Shown here piece after piece: positions 38,672 to 49,555 of a DNA stretch of 64,000 nucleotides. This stretch comes from Phytoseiulus persimilis (lineage: Eukaryota; Arthropoda; Arachnida; Mesostigmata; Phytoseiidae), in NCBI GenBank assembly GCA_037576195.1, contig CM075103.1:23622001-23686000 (forward strand), read 5' to 3'. Position numbers and translations under genes: made by a program. How positions within the stretch are numbered: the stretch's first letter is position 1; every line of letters begins with the position of its first letter. The notes below the pieces were generated by a model. It did not search any database, was not told where the DNA came from, and was given only the letters and a program-made list of their open reading frames with translations.

Positions 38672-41600
38672 ATGTAATGGCCAGATTGGTCTCGGAATCG
38701 CCTCTCCAGAGTTGGAATGTAATGGCCAGATTGGTCCCGGAATCACCCCTCCAGAGTTGGAAAGTAATGCTCAGATTGACCCCGGAATCACCCCTCCAGA
38801 GTTGGAAAGTAATGCTCAGATTGGTCTCGGAATCACCCCTCCAGAGTTGGGAAGTAATGCTCACATTGGTCTCGGAATCACCCCTCCAGAGTTGGGAAGT
38901 AATGCTCACATTGGTCCCGGAATCACCCCTCCAGAGTTGGGAAGTAATGCTCAGACTGGTCTCGGAATCACCCCTCCAGAGTTGGGAAGTAATGCTCACA
39001 TTGGTCCCGGAATCACCCCTCCAGAGTTAGAAAGTAATGCTCAGATCGGTCTTGGAATCACCCCTCCAGAGTTGGGAAGTAATGCTCAGATTGACCCCGG
39101 AATCACCCCTCCAGAGTTGGAAAGTAATGCTCAGACTGGTCTCGGAATCACCCCTCCAGAGTTGGGAAGTAATGCTCACATTGGTCTCGGAATCACCCCT
39201 CCAGAGTTAGAAAGTAATGCTCAGATCGGTCTTGGAATCACCCCTCCAGAGTTGGGAAGTAATGCTCAGATTGACCCCGGAATCACCCCTCCAGAGTTGG
39301 AAAGTAATGCTCAGACTGGTCTCGGAATCACCCCTCCAGAGTTGGGAAGTAATGCTCACATTGGTCTCGGAATCACCCCTCCAGAGTTGGGAAGTAATGC
39401 TCAGATTGACCCCGGAATCACCCCTCCAGAGTTGGAAAGTAATGCTCAGATTGGTCTCGGAATCACCCATCCAGAGTTGGAAAGTAATGCTCAGATTGGC
39501 CCCGGAATCACCCCTCCAGAGTTGGGAAGTAATGATCAGATTGATACCGGAATCACCCCTCCAGAGTTGGGAAGTAATGGCCAGATTGGTCTCGGAATCG
39601 CCTCTCCAGAGTTGGAATGTAATGCTCAGATTGGTCTCGGAATCACCCCTCCAGAGTTTGGAAGTAATGCTCAGATTGGTCTCGGAATCACCCCTCCAGA
39701 GTTTGGAAGTAATGCTCAGATTGGTCTCGGAATCACCCCTCCAGAGTTGGGAAGTAATGCTCAGATTGGTCTCGGAATCACCCCTCCAGAGTTGGAATGT
39801 AATAGCCAGATTGGTCTCGGAATCGCCTCTCCAGAGTTGGAATGTAATGGCCAGATTGACCCCGGAATCACCCCTCCAGAGTTGGAAAGTAATGCTCAGA
39901 TTGACCCCGGAATCACCCCTCCAGAGTTGGAATGTAATGGCCAGATTGGTCCCGGAATCACCCCTCCAGAGTTGGAAAGTAATGCTCAGATTGACCCCGG
40001 AATCACCCCTCCAGAGTTGGGATGTAATGGCCAGATTGGTCCCGGAATCACCCCTCCAAAGTTGGAATGTAATGCTCAGATTGGTCTCGGAATCACCCCT
40101 CCAGAGTTTGGAAGTAATGCTCAGATTGGTCTCGGAATCACCCCTCCAGAGTTGGAAAGTAATGCTCAGATTGACCCCGGAATCACCCCTCCAGAGTTGG
40201 GATGTAATGGCCAGATTGGTCCCGGAATCACCCCTCCAGAGTTGGAATGTAATGGCCAGATTGGTCCCGGAATCACCAATCCAAAGTTGGAATGTAATGC
40301 TCAGATTGGTCTCGGAATCACCCCTCCAGAGTTTGGAAGTAATGCTCAGATTGGTCTCGGAATCACCCCTCCAGAGTTTGGAAGTAATGCTCAGATTGGT
40401 CTCGGAATCACCCCTCCAGAGTTTGGAAGTAATGCTCAGATTGGTCTCGGAATCACCCCTATAGAGTTGGAAAGAAATGCTAAGATTGGGCCCGGAATCA
40501 CATCTCCAGAGTTGGAAAGTAATGTTCAGATTGGTCTCGGCATCACCCCTCCAGAGTTGGAAAGAAATGCTCAGATTGGCCCCGGAATCACTCCTCCAGA
40601 GTTGGAATGTAATGGCCAGATTGGTCTCGGAATCGCCTCTCCAGAGTTGGAATGTAATGGCCAGATTGGTCCCGGAATCACCCCTCCAGAGTTGGAGAGT
40701 AATGCTCAGATTGACCCCGGAATCACCCCTCCAGAGTTGGAAAGTAATGCTCAGATTGACCCCGGAATCACCCCTCCAGAGTTGGAATGTAATGGCCAGA
40801 TTGGTCCCGGAATCACCCCTCCAAAGTTGGAATGTAATGCTCAGATTGACCCCGGAATCACCCCTCCAGAGTTGGAAAGTAATGCTCAGATTGACCCCGG
40901 GATGACCCCTCCAGAGTTGGGAAGTAATGCTCAGATTTGCCCCGGAATCACCCCTCCAGAGTTAAAAAGCAATGCTCAGATTGGTCTCGGAATCACCCCT
41001 CCAGAGTTGGGAAGTGATGCTCAGATTGGTCTCGGAATCAACCCTCCAGAGCTGGAAAGTAATGCTCAGATTGGTCTCGAATTCACCCCTCCAGAGTTGG
41101 AAAGTAATGCTCAGATTAACCCCGGAATCACCCCTCCAGCGTTGGAAAGTAATGCTCAGATTGACCCCGGAATCACCCCTCCAGAGTTGGGAAGTAATGA
41201 TCAGATTGATACCGGAATCACCCCTCCAGAGTTGGGAAGTAATGGCCAGATTGGTCTCGGAATCACCCCTCCAGAGTTGGGAAGTAATGCTCACATTGCT
41301 CTCGGAATCACCCCTCCAGAGTTGGGAAGTAATGCTCAGATTGACCCCGGAATCACCCCTCCAGAGTTAGAAAGTAATGCTCAGATCGGTCTTGGAATCA
41401 CCCCTCCAGAGTTGGGAAGTAATGCTCAGATTGACCCCGGAATCACCCCTCCAGAGTCAGAAAGTAATGGCCAGATTGGCCTCGGAATCACCCCTCCAGA
41501 GTTGAAAACTAATGGCCGGATTGGTCTCGGAATCACCCCTCCAGAGTTGGGAAGTGATGCTCACATTGGTCTCGGAATCACCCCTCCAGAGTTGGGAAGT

Positions 41601-44395
41601 AATGCTCAGATTGACCCCGGAATCGCCCCTCCAGAGTTAGAAAGTAATGCTCAGATCGGTCTCGGAATCACCCCTCCAGAGTTGGGAAGTAATGCTCAGA
41701 TTGACCCCGGAATCACCCCTCCAGAGTTGGAAAGTAATGGCCACATTGGCCTCGGAATCACCCCTCCAGAGTTGAAAACTAATGGCCGGATTGGTCTCGG
41801 AATCACCCCTCCAGAGTTGGGAAGTAATGCTCACATTGGTCTCGGAATCACCCCTCCAGAGTTGGAAAGTAATGCTCAGATCGGTTCCGGAATCACCCCT
41901 CCAGAGTTGGGAAGTAATGCTCAGATTGGGCTCGGAATCACCCCTCCAGAGTTGGAAAGTAATGCTCAGACTGGTCTCGGAATCACCCCTCCAGAGTTGG
42001 GAAGTAATGCTCAGATTGGTCTTGGAATCACCCCTCCAGAGTTGGGAAGTAATGCTCAGATTGACCCCGGAATCACCCCTCCAGAGTTAGAAAGTAATGG
42101 CCAGATTGGCCTCGGAATCACCCCTCCAGAGTTGGAAAGTAATGCTCAGACTGGTCTCGGAATCACCCCTCCAGAGTTGGGAAGTAATGCTCAGATTGGT
42201 CTTGGAATCACCCCTCCAGAGTTGGGAAGTAATGCTCAGATTGACCCCGGAATCACCCCTCCAGAGTTAGAAAGTAATGCTCAGATCGGTCTTGGAATCA
42301 CCCCTCCAGAGTTGGGAAGTAATGCTCAGATTGACCCCGGAATCACCCCTCCAGAGTTGGAAAGTAATGCTCAGACTGGTCTCGGAATCACCCCTCCAGA
42401 GTTGGGAAGTAATGCTCAGATTGGGCTCGGAATCACCCCTCCAGAGTTGGGAAGTAAAGCTCAGATCGGTCTTGGAATCACCCCTCCAGAGTTGGGAAGT
42501 AATGCTCAGATTGACCCCGGAATCACCCCTCCAGAGTTGGGAAGTAATGCTCACATTGGTCTCGGAATCACCCCTCCAGAGTTGGGAAGTAATGCTCACA
42601 TTGGTCCCGGAATCACCCCTCCAGAGTTGGGAAGTAATGCTCAGACTGGTCTCGGAATCACCCCTCCAGAGTTGGGAAGTAATGCTCACATTGGTCCCGG
42701 AATCACCCCTCCAGAGTTAGAAAGTAATGCTCAGATCGGTCTTGGAATCACCCCTCCAGAGTTGGGAAGTAATGCTCAGATTGACCCCGGAATCACCCCT
42801 CCAGAGTTGGAAAGTAATGCTCAGACTGGTCTCGGAATCACCCCTCCAGAGTTGGGAAGTAATGCTCACATTGGTCTCGGAATCACCCCTCCAGAGTTAG
42901 AAAGTAATGCTCAGATCGGTCTTGGAATCACCCCTCCAGAGTTGGGAAGTAATGCTCAGATTGACCCCGGAATCACCCCTCCAGAGTTGGAAAGTAATGC
43001 TCAGACTGGTCTCGGAATCACCCCTCCAGAGTTGGGAAGTAATGCTCACATTGGTCTCGGAATCACCCCTCCAGAGTTGGGAAGTAATGCTCAGATTGAC
43101 CCCGGAATCACCCCTCCAGAGTTAGAAAGTAATGCTCAGATCGGTCTTGGAATCACCCCTCCAGAGTTGGGAAGTAATGCTCAGATTGACCCCGGAATCA
43201 CCCCTCCAGAGTTGGAAAGTAATGGCCACATTGGCCTCGGAATCACCCCTCCAGAGTTGAAAACTAATGGCCGGATTGGTCTCGGAATCACCCCTCCAGA
43301 GTTGGGAAGTAATGCTCAGATTGGGCTCGGAATCACCCCTCCAGAGTTGGAAAGTAATGCTCAGATCGGTTCCGGAATCACCCCTCCAGAGTTGGGAAGT
43401 AATGCTCAGATTGGGCTCGGAATCACCCCTCCAGAGTTGGGAAGTAAAGCTCAGATCGGTCTTGGAATCACCCCTCCAGAGTTGGAAAGTAATGCTCAGA
43501 CTGGTCTCGGAATCACCCCTCCAGAGTTGGGAAGTAATGCTCAGATTGGTCTTGGAATCACCCCTCCAGAGTTGGGAAGTAATGCTCAGATTGACCCCGG
43601 AATCACCCCTCCAGAGTTAGAAAGTAATGGCCAGATTGGCCTCGGAATCACCCCTCCAGAGTTGGAAAGTAATGCTCAGACTGGTCTCGGAATCACCCCT
43701 CCAGAGTTGGGAAGTAATGCTCAGATTGGTCTTGGAATCACCCCTCCAGAGTTGGGAAGTAATGCTCAGATTGACCGCGGAATCACCCCTCCAGAGTTAG
43801 AAAGTAATGCTCAGATCGGTCTTGGAATCACCCCTCCAGAGTTGGGAAGTAATGCTCAGATTGACCCCGGAATCACCCCTCCAGAGTTGGAAAGTAATGG
43901 CCACATTGGCCTCGGAATCACCCCTCCAGAGTTGAAAACTAATGGCCGGATTGGTCTCGGAATCACCCCTCCAGAGTTGATAAGTAATGCTCAGATTGGG
44001 CTCGGAATCACCCCTCCAGAGTTGGAAAGTAATGCTCAGACTGGTCTCGGAATCACCCCTCCAGAGTTGGGAAGTAATGCTCAGATTGGTCTTGGAATCA
44101 CCCCTCCAGAGTTGGGAAGTAATGGCCAGATTGGTCTCGGAATCACCCCTCCAGAATGGGAAGTAATGCTCAGATTGGTCTCGGAATCACCCCTCCAGAG
44201 TTGGAAAGTAATGCTCAGATCGGTTCCGGAATCACCCCTCCACGTTTTTAAAAGTATGGTCAGATTGGTTCTAGAATCACCCCTCCAGCTTTTGAAAAGT
44301 ACAGTCAGACTCGTACCGGAATCATCTCTCCAGACTCGGGAGAGTATGTTCAGATTGGTCCCAGAATCACCTCCATGTCTTTCAGAAAAAGTGCG
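38672..44395 (+). repeat. 45-bp minisatellite array, right part (about 125 units)
   Basis: The same units as 31788-33683, in unbroken 45-bp register for ~5.5 kb, with one single-base loss near 44154. There is higher-order structure. Fourteen consecutive units from 38851 recur in the same order from 42541, an offset of 3690 bp (82 units). The start block of the left part (GGAAAGAAATGCTAAGATTG) recurs at ~40469. The last five units (44236-44395) diverge towards the terminal-module type (AAAAGTATGGTCAG, CTCCAGACTCGGGAGAG). Confidence 0.95.
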
Positions 44396-44450
44396 GACAA
44401 ACTGACAAACTGACAGACTAAGCCGATTATATAATAGTAAGGATTGCGGG
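44396..44450 (+). repeat. Terminal module of 45-bp family inside hAT
   Basis: CGGACAAACTGACAAACTGACAGACTAAGCC is split here as GGACAAACTGACAAACTGAC, then AGACTAAGCCGATTATATAA and AGTAAGGAT. It corresponds to 25125-25165 and 48968-49010 outside the hAT element. It has a short local duplication of ACAAACTG. Confidence 0.75.
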
Positions 44451-44590
44451 GGTAACACTTGAATTCTCGCAGATGTCGAGTAAGAATAGAGTCCGTAAGT
44501 ATTTGCGATTCTGACTTATGTCGTATTATTTTGAAAACTTGATCGGATGTTAGTCAGAGTGATGTAGAATACATGAGGAGTTCAACGTTC
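44451..44590. other. Likely upstream region of hAT transposase gene
   Basis: No ORF. A promoter is expected here or within the array, but I see no clear TATA box. Confidence 0.3.
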
Positions 44591-44639
44591 TCATCCGTTC
44601 AGCCTCAAAGCTGTCGCCCGATTTGAGAAGCTAAGAGCG

Positions 44640-47535
44640 CTCATGTGTCAAGCGAAGGGGAAGGCGACCCTTTTTCTGACTCACCGGCACCTTCAAAGGA
44701 AGCCCGGCCATCTAAGCCGCGACAGAGTCGCCCCAGGAAAGCAAGACGTAAGTCGCTAAGCAACTCCAGACACTAACACATCTCATCTGTCATGCATTTC
44801 TTCATAAGTCTCTCCTCTCGAGGCGTCATGATGATTCCGGCTCCTTTCAGAACTTGTGCTGGACAAACGGTGCAGTCGGGCCGATCTCGACTCGGGTTCG
44901 GAGTCGGAAGATTACAGCGGGAGCGAAGAGGAGTTCGTGCCTCCGGCGGAAGTGACTGTCTCTGAGTCCGAGTCAAGCCCCAAGAAGAAACGTACCGCGA
45001 CTCAGCGGAATCGCTCGGCAGGTCGGCCTCGCAAGCCCCGTAGTAAGTTATTCTCTCAGTTTGTGCATATCAATACTCCGGTACTTTTCGTCAAGTACCA
45101 GAAGATCCCAGGCGATCTGATACAATGTTTATAGCTTGAGCTTGACGTCTTCTAATGGCGATTCGCGATCGCCCATCCCCCCTCGCTGAAATGGCAGTGC
45201 GGATCCCACAATCTCTGATGCTCTTCAATTTCCCAGCCGGCGTGTGGGAGAGTTTCGATGAGACTCCGGACCCCGAGGTGTGGGTCTGCAAGATCTGTGA
45301 GAAGAGACTCCGGACATCGAAGGGTAGCAAGAGCACCCTAGTCACGCATCTGGCGTGGCACGAAAAGACTCAGAGCAATGGCCCGTCTCGTGAGCTGAAG
45401 GAGATGCTCCTCGCAGGCATGATCGGGCATTTGAATATGCCTGCCGAGCTGTTCAATTCGGACGAATTGCACATTATCTTCAAGCTGGCCGGGCTGGGCC
45501 CGGTAAACGACAAGATCGCGGGAAAAAGCTGCGACTCGGTCGCCGAGTGAGTGAAATATTGCCGGTCTATTCACACTGCTAGACGGAATGTATTCGCAGA
45601 GAGTTTGAAACTTGCTCAACAAATCGTGCGATGCTAATTTCAGAGAGGTTATGGAGGATCTGAAAGGCGATCTCCCCGCACTTCGACGGAAGGGCGCCGT
45701 TTTCACCCTGACAGCGGACGAATGGACTTGGCAGTCCAAGAGATTCGTCGGTAAGTCCGAGCTATTTACGCCGAATCCATCGAGAAAAATCCGATACAGC
45801 TGGCACTCTTCTCCATTCCGACCCAGATTGTATTTATGTGACATTCCATTCCATTTCGATTCACACCCTCTCAGGTGTCACACTTCACAGCTCGGAAGTC
45901 ATTCCGAGCTTCGACTCGAAGTCCGTGGAGATCTTGTCCCGCTTTCGCAATCGCGCCACCGCCGAAAACCTGAAGGACATTGTTCTGGAACGGCTCCAGA
46001 CTCTGGGTCTCAAGATTCGAGACATCGCAGGCATGACAACCGACGGAGCTACAGTCATGAAGCGCCTTGGGCAACTCCTTCGAGAGGCCGCTCATCCGGC
46101 CCCCTTCCAGCACCAGCTCTGTATGACGCACGCCCTGCATCTCGCCGTGCTTGATACTCTACATTCGGAGACGACCATCAGGACTCTGGTCGACGAAGAC
46201 GCGTCAGCGTGGCTCCTCGCCGGGAATGTCCCCGAAGAGGATGGTGAGACAGTCAAAACATACAGCGTTCCAACTCACTAACAATCTTCCTCGGCGACTG
46301 TTTCCTCCGTGCTACTGAATGTTTATTCCAGAGAGTCTCAGGATCGTGGATGGACAGTTGGAAGAAGAGGAGCGGGCGGCCGGCGAACCCAGCTATGAGG
46401 GCATCGCGGGCGAGCTGATCAACAAGGTCAGGAACGAGTGCCGAAAATTCTGCAGCAGTGCGGTCATGAGAGACGAGATCATGCAGCTTGCCACCGAGCT
46501 CGGCTCCAACTTCGAGCTGGTCTTGGATATGAAAACTCGCTGGGATAGTACTCTCCGCATGTTGAGGAACTTCATCTCGAATGTACCGGCGCTCCGTAGG
46601 TTCTATGGCAGTGAGAACGCCCACGCGCCCGATACGGGGCTCTTCCCTTTTACTGAGCGGGAGCTCAACGGTGTGAGAACCATGATAGCAGCGCTGAGCC
46701 TCGTGGAGAAGTGCACGAAGCGTCTTTCCCGCTCTGACGCTACATTACGCTTGGCCGATCTCGCCGTCGAGGTGAGTGATAACTTGAGAATACCTGATAT
46801 CAATAACGGCTCCAATATGCATAATCATAAATATTTATTTGGTCATTAGATAGTAAGAGAAGTAACACGGCAGATCGATTGATTCATTGATATGATGACA
46901 TTCATCCGCAGTCCATGCTGTCAGATCTCAACGAAGAGCACACCGAGTTCGCCATGACGTTGCGGCACAACTTGTGCATCCGGGTACTCCAGATACGCAA
47001 CGTGATGTTCAGATTGGCTCGCTTCGCACGCAAGAAGAGCGAATCGACTCAGCCGGACGAGTTCTTAGAAGAGGCGAAGCGCAAGATCGCTGAGGATGGA
47101 GGAGGGGAGACGCTCTCGCGTGCGTTCTTGGACGCGAGCAACATGGCTAAGGAGATCCGCCGATATCAGCCGGGTGCCGGGGAAGGAGAAAGTGACGGAG
47201 GTGCTTCGGAGGTTGAGAGGGTCGGCGACGTCTATGAAGATTTCAAAGATAGGGATGAAGATGAGCGCGCGGCTTCTCGTCCCCCGGCGCGGAAGATCAT
47301 GAAGCGCCACGTCGAAGGTCACGACGTGTTGCCAAAACATCTTCTCAGTGTTCTCGACGTCCTGCAGCCATCGTCTGTTGCGGCAGAGCGTGCCTTTAGT
47401 AAGGCACGGCACGCGCGCCGGTACTGTCAGTCGAGCATGGACGATGACCGGTTCACGAGGCATCTTCTCGTGAAGGATTTCATGGCGAAGAAGAAACCGT
47501 TGAGGAATATCCTGAAGAAGATGGAGGAGAAGTAG
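44640..47535 (+). CDS. hAT transposase, spliced, apparently intact
   Basis: Exons read from GT-AG sites with matching phase: uncertain first exon to 44747 (start unknown), 44851-45042, 45198-45546, 45644-45750, 45827-46243, 46332-46771, 46912-47535. The introns are 76-155 bp. Exons 1-2 are acidic then basic (SGSESEDYSGSEEE, GRPRKPR). Exon 3 has a BED finger, VWVCKICEKRL…THLAWH. Exon 4 has TLTADEWTW, the first catalytic Asp box. Exon 5 has GMTTDGATVMKRLG (second Asp box) and CMTHALHLAVLD. Exon 6 has MKTRWDSTLRMLRNF. Exon 7 ends with the hAT dimerisation box VLQPSSVAAERAFSKARHAR. No stop is needed in the joined frame. About 710 residues plus exon 1 is normal for the family. It would cut and paste the 28868-48424 element. 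Confidence 0.85.
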
Positions 47536-48378
47536 CAAGCATTCTGGGTTTGCTGGAACAGTATTCCACGGCTTCTGAATCGACATCCGAGATGCTTCTC
47601 TTCTGATGAAAGTCTTCATCCGTAAGCGGAGACCAAAATTCCCTTATATCATTCTCCCTATGTCTTATCTATATCCTATCGACGATCATAATGTAATGAT
47701 TGAAATTTGGAAGCTCAGATCATACAATAAATCTTTCAAGATCATTCAGTGAGCATTTCTTATGCATTTTAAATGAAATCGAATCTCTATGTCCCGCAAC
47801 ACGGGCAGCGAAGAGTAAGTTATCAGTCCCCCCGAGAATCTGCGTAATTCACAAAATGCAGACAAAATAGGGGCGGGGTTCACTGTCGAGTGTTGAGTAT
47901 CGTTCACGAAGGAGACGTTCAAGTGTTGTGCATAGATCGTTGAGAAATGTTCGAAACATGCTAGAATCAAGGCACAAGCAGATCTGCCAGGGGGTGCGTG
48001 TCCGTGTGCCACTTAAGAATAATCCACACTGTCTGAGCGCCAGGAACTTGTGTTTCCGATTTCCCGTTTTCCGTGTTCCGGAACACGGAAATTTGGATTT
48101 AGAGTTTCCTTTGTCGCAAAAGAACCGTTGAAGAAATGAGAGCATCCAGTCAAGAGCGATAGATCTGAGACATATAGGTGCCAATCAGGCGGGCAGAGCT
48201 GAAGGAATATGTATTCCTGACTTCCCGTGCTCCACGACGCGGGGATTCGGTTCCGAAGTTCAATGAATCGTTGTGAAAGCTTCGAATAGGTGTTCGATTA
48301 TGATCACGACCTAAGAGCAGTGAACGGCAGATGTGCATGTGTCATCCACGTGCTCATTTGCTGTTGGGATGTAAAACT
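47536..48378. other. hAT 3' flank and right subterminal region
   Basis: No gene. It holds the subterminal palindrome at 48062-48090 (CCGTGTTCCGGAACACGG) and a weaker copy at 48222-48245. Confidence 0.6.
47726..47731 (+). terminator. Poly(A) signal of the hAT transposase gene
   Basis: AATAAA lies 190 bp after the stop, followed by a T/G-containing stretch. It is the first such hexamer downstream. Confidence 0.5.
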
Positions 48379-48424
48379 CAGATTTTCCGTTTTCCGTGTT
48401 CCGTGATGCGGAAAATGGGGTCTA
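48379..48424 (-). repeat. hAT right terminal inverted repeat
   Basis: 46 bp, the inverse of 28868-28906 with a duplicated GTTTTCC. It is followed by the 8-bp target copy GTCGTAGC. Confidence 0.93.
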
Positions 48425-48432
48425 GTCGTAGC

Positions 48433-49072
48433 TCCTTCTTCACCCAGATCTCAGGACCTCACCTAGTGCGAGCTTTGGCAGACAGCGGAAACCTCCGTTA
48501 CAGTATTGTCATAGAACAGAGGTAGAGTCACAATACCGCACGGAGCGAGAATCAGGTATCGACCGCTCTCTTATCCGGCTTCCGGCTCTCCAGATTCGGA
48601 GAAGCATGGTCGGATTGGTCCTGGAATCAGCCCACCAGACTCAGAAAAGTATGCTCAGATTGGTCCCGGAATCACTCCTCCAGACTCGGAAAAATACGCT
48701 CAGGCTGGTGCCGGAATCACTCCTCCAGACTCAGCAAAATGTTGTCATATGCGTCCTGGAATCAACCCACCAGACTCGGAAAAGTATGCTCAGATTGGTG
48801 CCGGAATCTTTCCTCCAGACACAGAAAAGTATGCTCAGATTGGTCCCGGAATCACCCCTCCAGACTCGGAAGAATATTGTCGGATTAGTCCCAGAATCAC
48901 CCGTCCACACTCGAAAAGTGAAGGTCAGATTGGTGCCGGAATCATCCCCATGTATTCCAGGAGGAACGAGGACAAACTGACAGACGAAGCCGATCATAAG
49001 TAGTAAGGATCCTCGGGTCCGGGGTACGAAAAATGAATTTCCGTAACGGAGTGGTACGTAAATACATTTGAC
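48433..49072 (+). repeat. Right part of copy B: lead-in, 45-bp units, terminal module
   Basis: Nearly identical to 24586-25225. Eight 45-bp units (48590-48965) are followed by the terminal module (48966-49010) and GGTACGAAAAATGAATTTCC. Small differences are seen (GGAATCTTTCCTCC against GGAATCACTCCTCC). Confidence 0.9.
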
Positions 49073-49360
49073 GTACTCCGTACTACGGGAAACGATGTCT
49101 ATCCGGGACCAATCTGACCATTACTTTCCAAGTCTGGAGGGTTTATTCCGGGACCAATCTGACCTTCACATTTCGAGGCTGGAGGGGTGATTCCGGGACC
49201 GATCTCACCATGACTTTCCCAGGTCTAAGGGGCGATTCCGGGACCAATCTGACCATTACTTCCCAAGTCTGGAGGGGTGATTCCGGGACCGATCAGACCA
49301 TTACTTTCCAAGTCTGGAGGGGTGATTCCGGGACCGATCTGAACATCACTTCACCTACCA
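49073..49360 (-). repeat. Inverted 45-bp block
   Basis: After CGTACTCCGTACTACGG the 45-bp units appear in reverse orientation (about six). The module around 49040-49085 is thus a centre of inversion: units point towards it from both sides. Confidence 0.8.
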
Positions 49361-49555
49361 TCACTTCATTGTCATTGACCTATGACAAGACACCAAGATT
49401 CACCACATGAAATTCAACTTGAATTCAAATTTCCCTCGCTCCGGGAAAAATCTTAAAGGCCTCCCGCTGCGATTTTTTCGTTCCCATTTTTTCGTTCCAC
49501 TCCCAGTTACACCCCAGTAAACACGCCCGAAGAAAAGCGCATTTCTGCGCTAAAA
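49361..49555. other. Spacer, no gene seen
   Basis: AT-rich unique sequence between the minisatellite and the 195-bp satellite. No repeat or ORF of note. Confidence 0.5.

Larger units (their letters stand above)
28868..48424 (+). mobile_element. Giant hAT transposon, 19.56 kb
   Basis: Ends are inverted repeats TAGACCCCATTTTCCG… and …CGGAAAATGGGGTCTA. GTCGTAGC is duplicated at 28860-28867 and 48425-48432, 8 bp as in hAT. The intact target is present in copy A (24578-24585), with matching flanks on both sides, so the ends are proven by an empty site. A hAT transposase gene lies near the right end. The rest is inverted-repeat modules, direct repeats and 7.6 kb of minisatellite holding a later LINE. 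Without that LINE the element would be ~14.6 kb. That is still very long for hAT, which usually spans a few kb. Confidence 0.92.
25243..49072 (+). repeat. Tandem duplication, copy B
   Basis: Collinear with copy A. The junction with A is 25226-25242, a short filler (ATACATCAGTAAATACA) that repeats GTAAATACAT from just upstream and so looks template-copied. The copy contains the undeleted LINE and the hAT insertion. Without the 19557-bp hAT and its 8-bp duplication it is ~4265 bp. Confidence 0.88.

Noticed and set aside
38595..44405. 1936-codon open frame of 15-residue repeats
   Set aside because: It is produced by a 45-bp unit free of stops. Another forward frame and reverse frames are also open over long stretches, its start lies in the antisense of LINE ORF1, and no domain is seen.
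14107..49072. Treating copies A and B as certain genomic duplication
   Set aside because: Kept as likely only: two haplotypes joined by the assembler could give the same picture, and sequence alone cannot exclude it.
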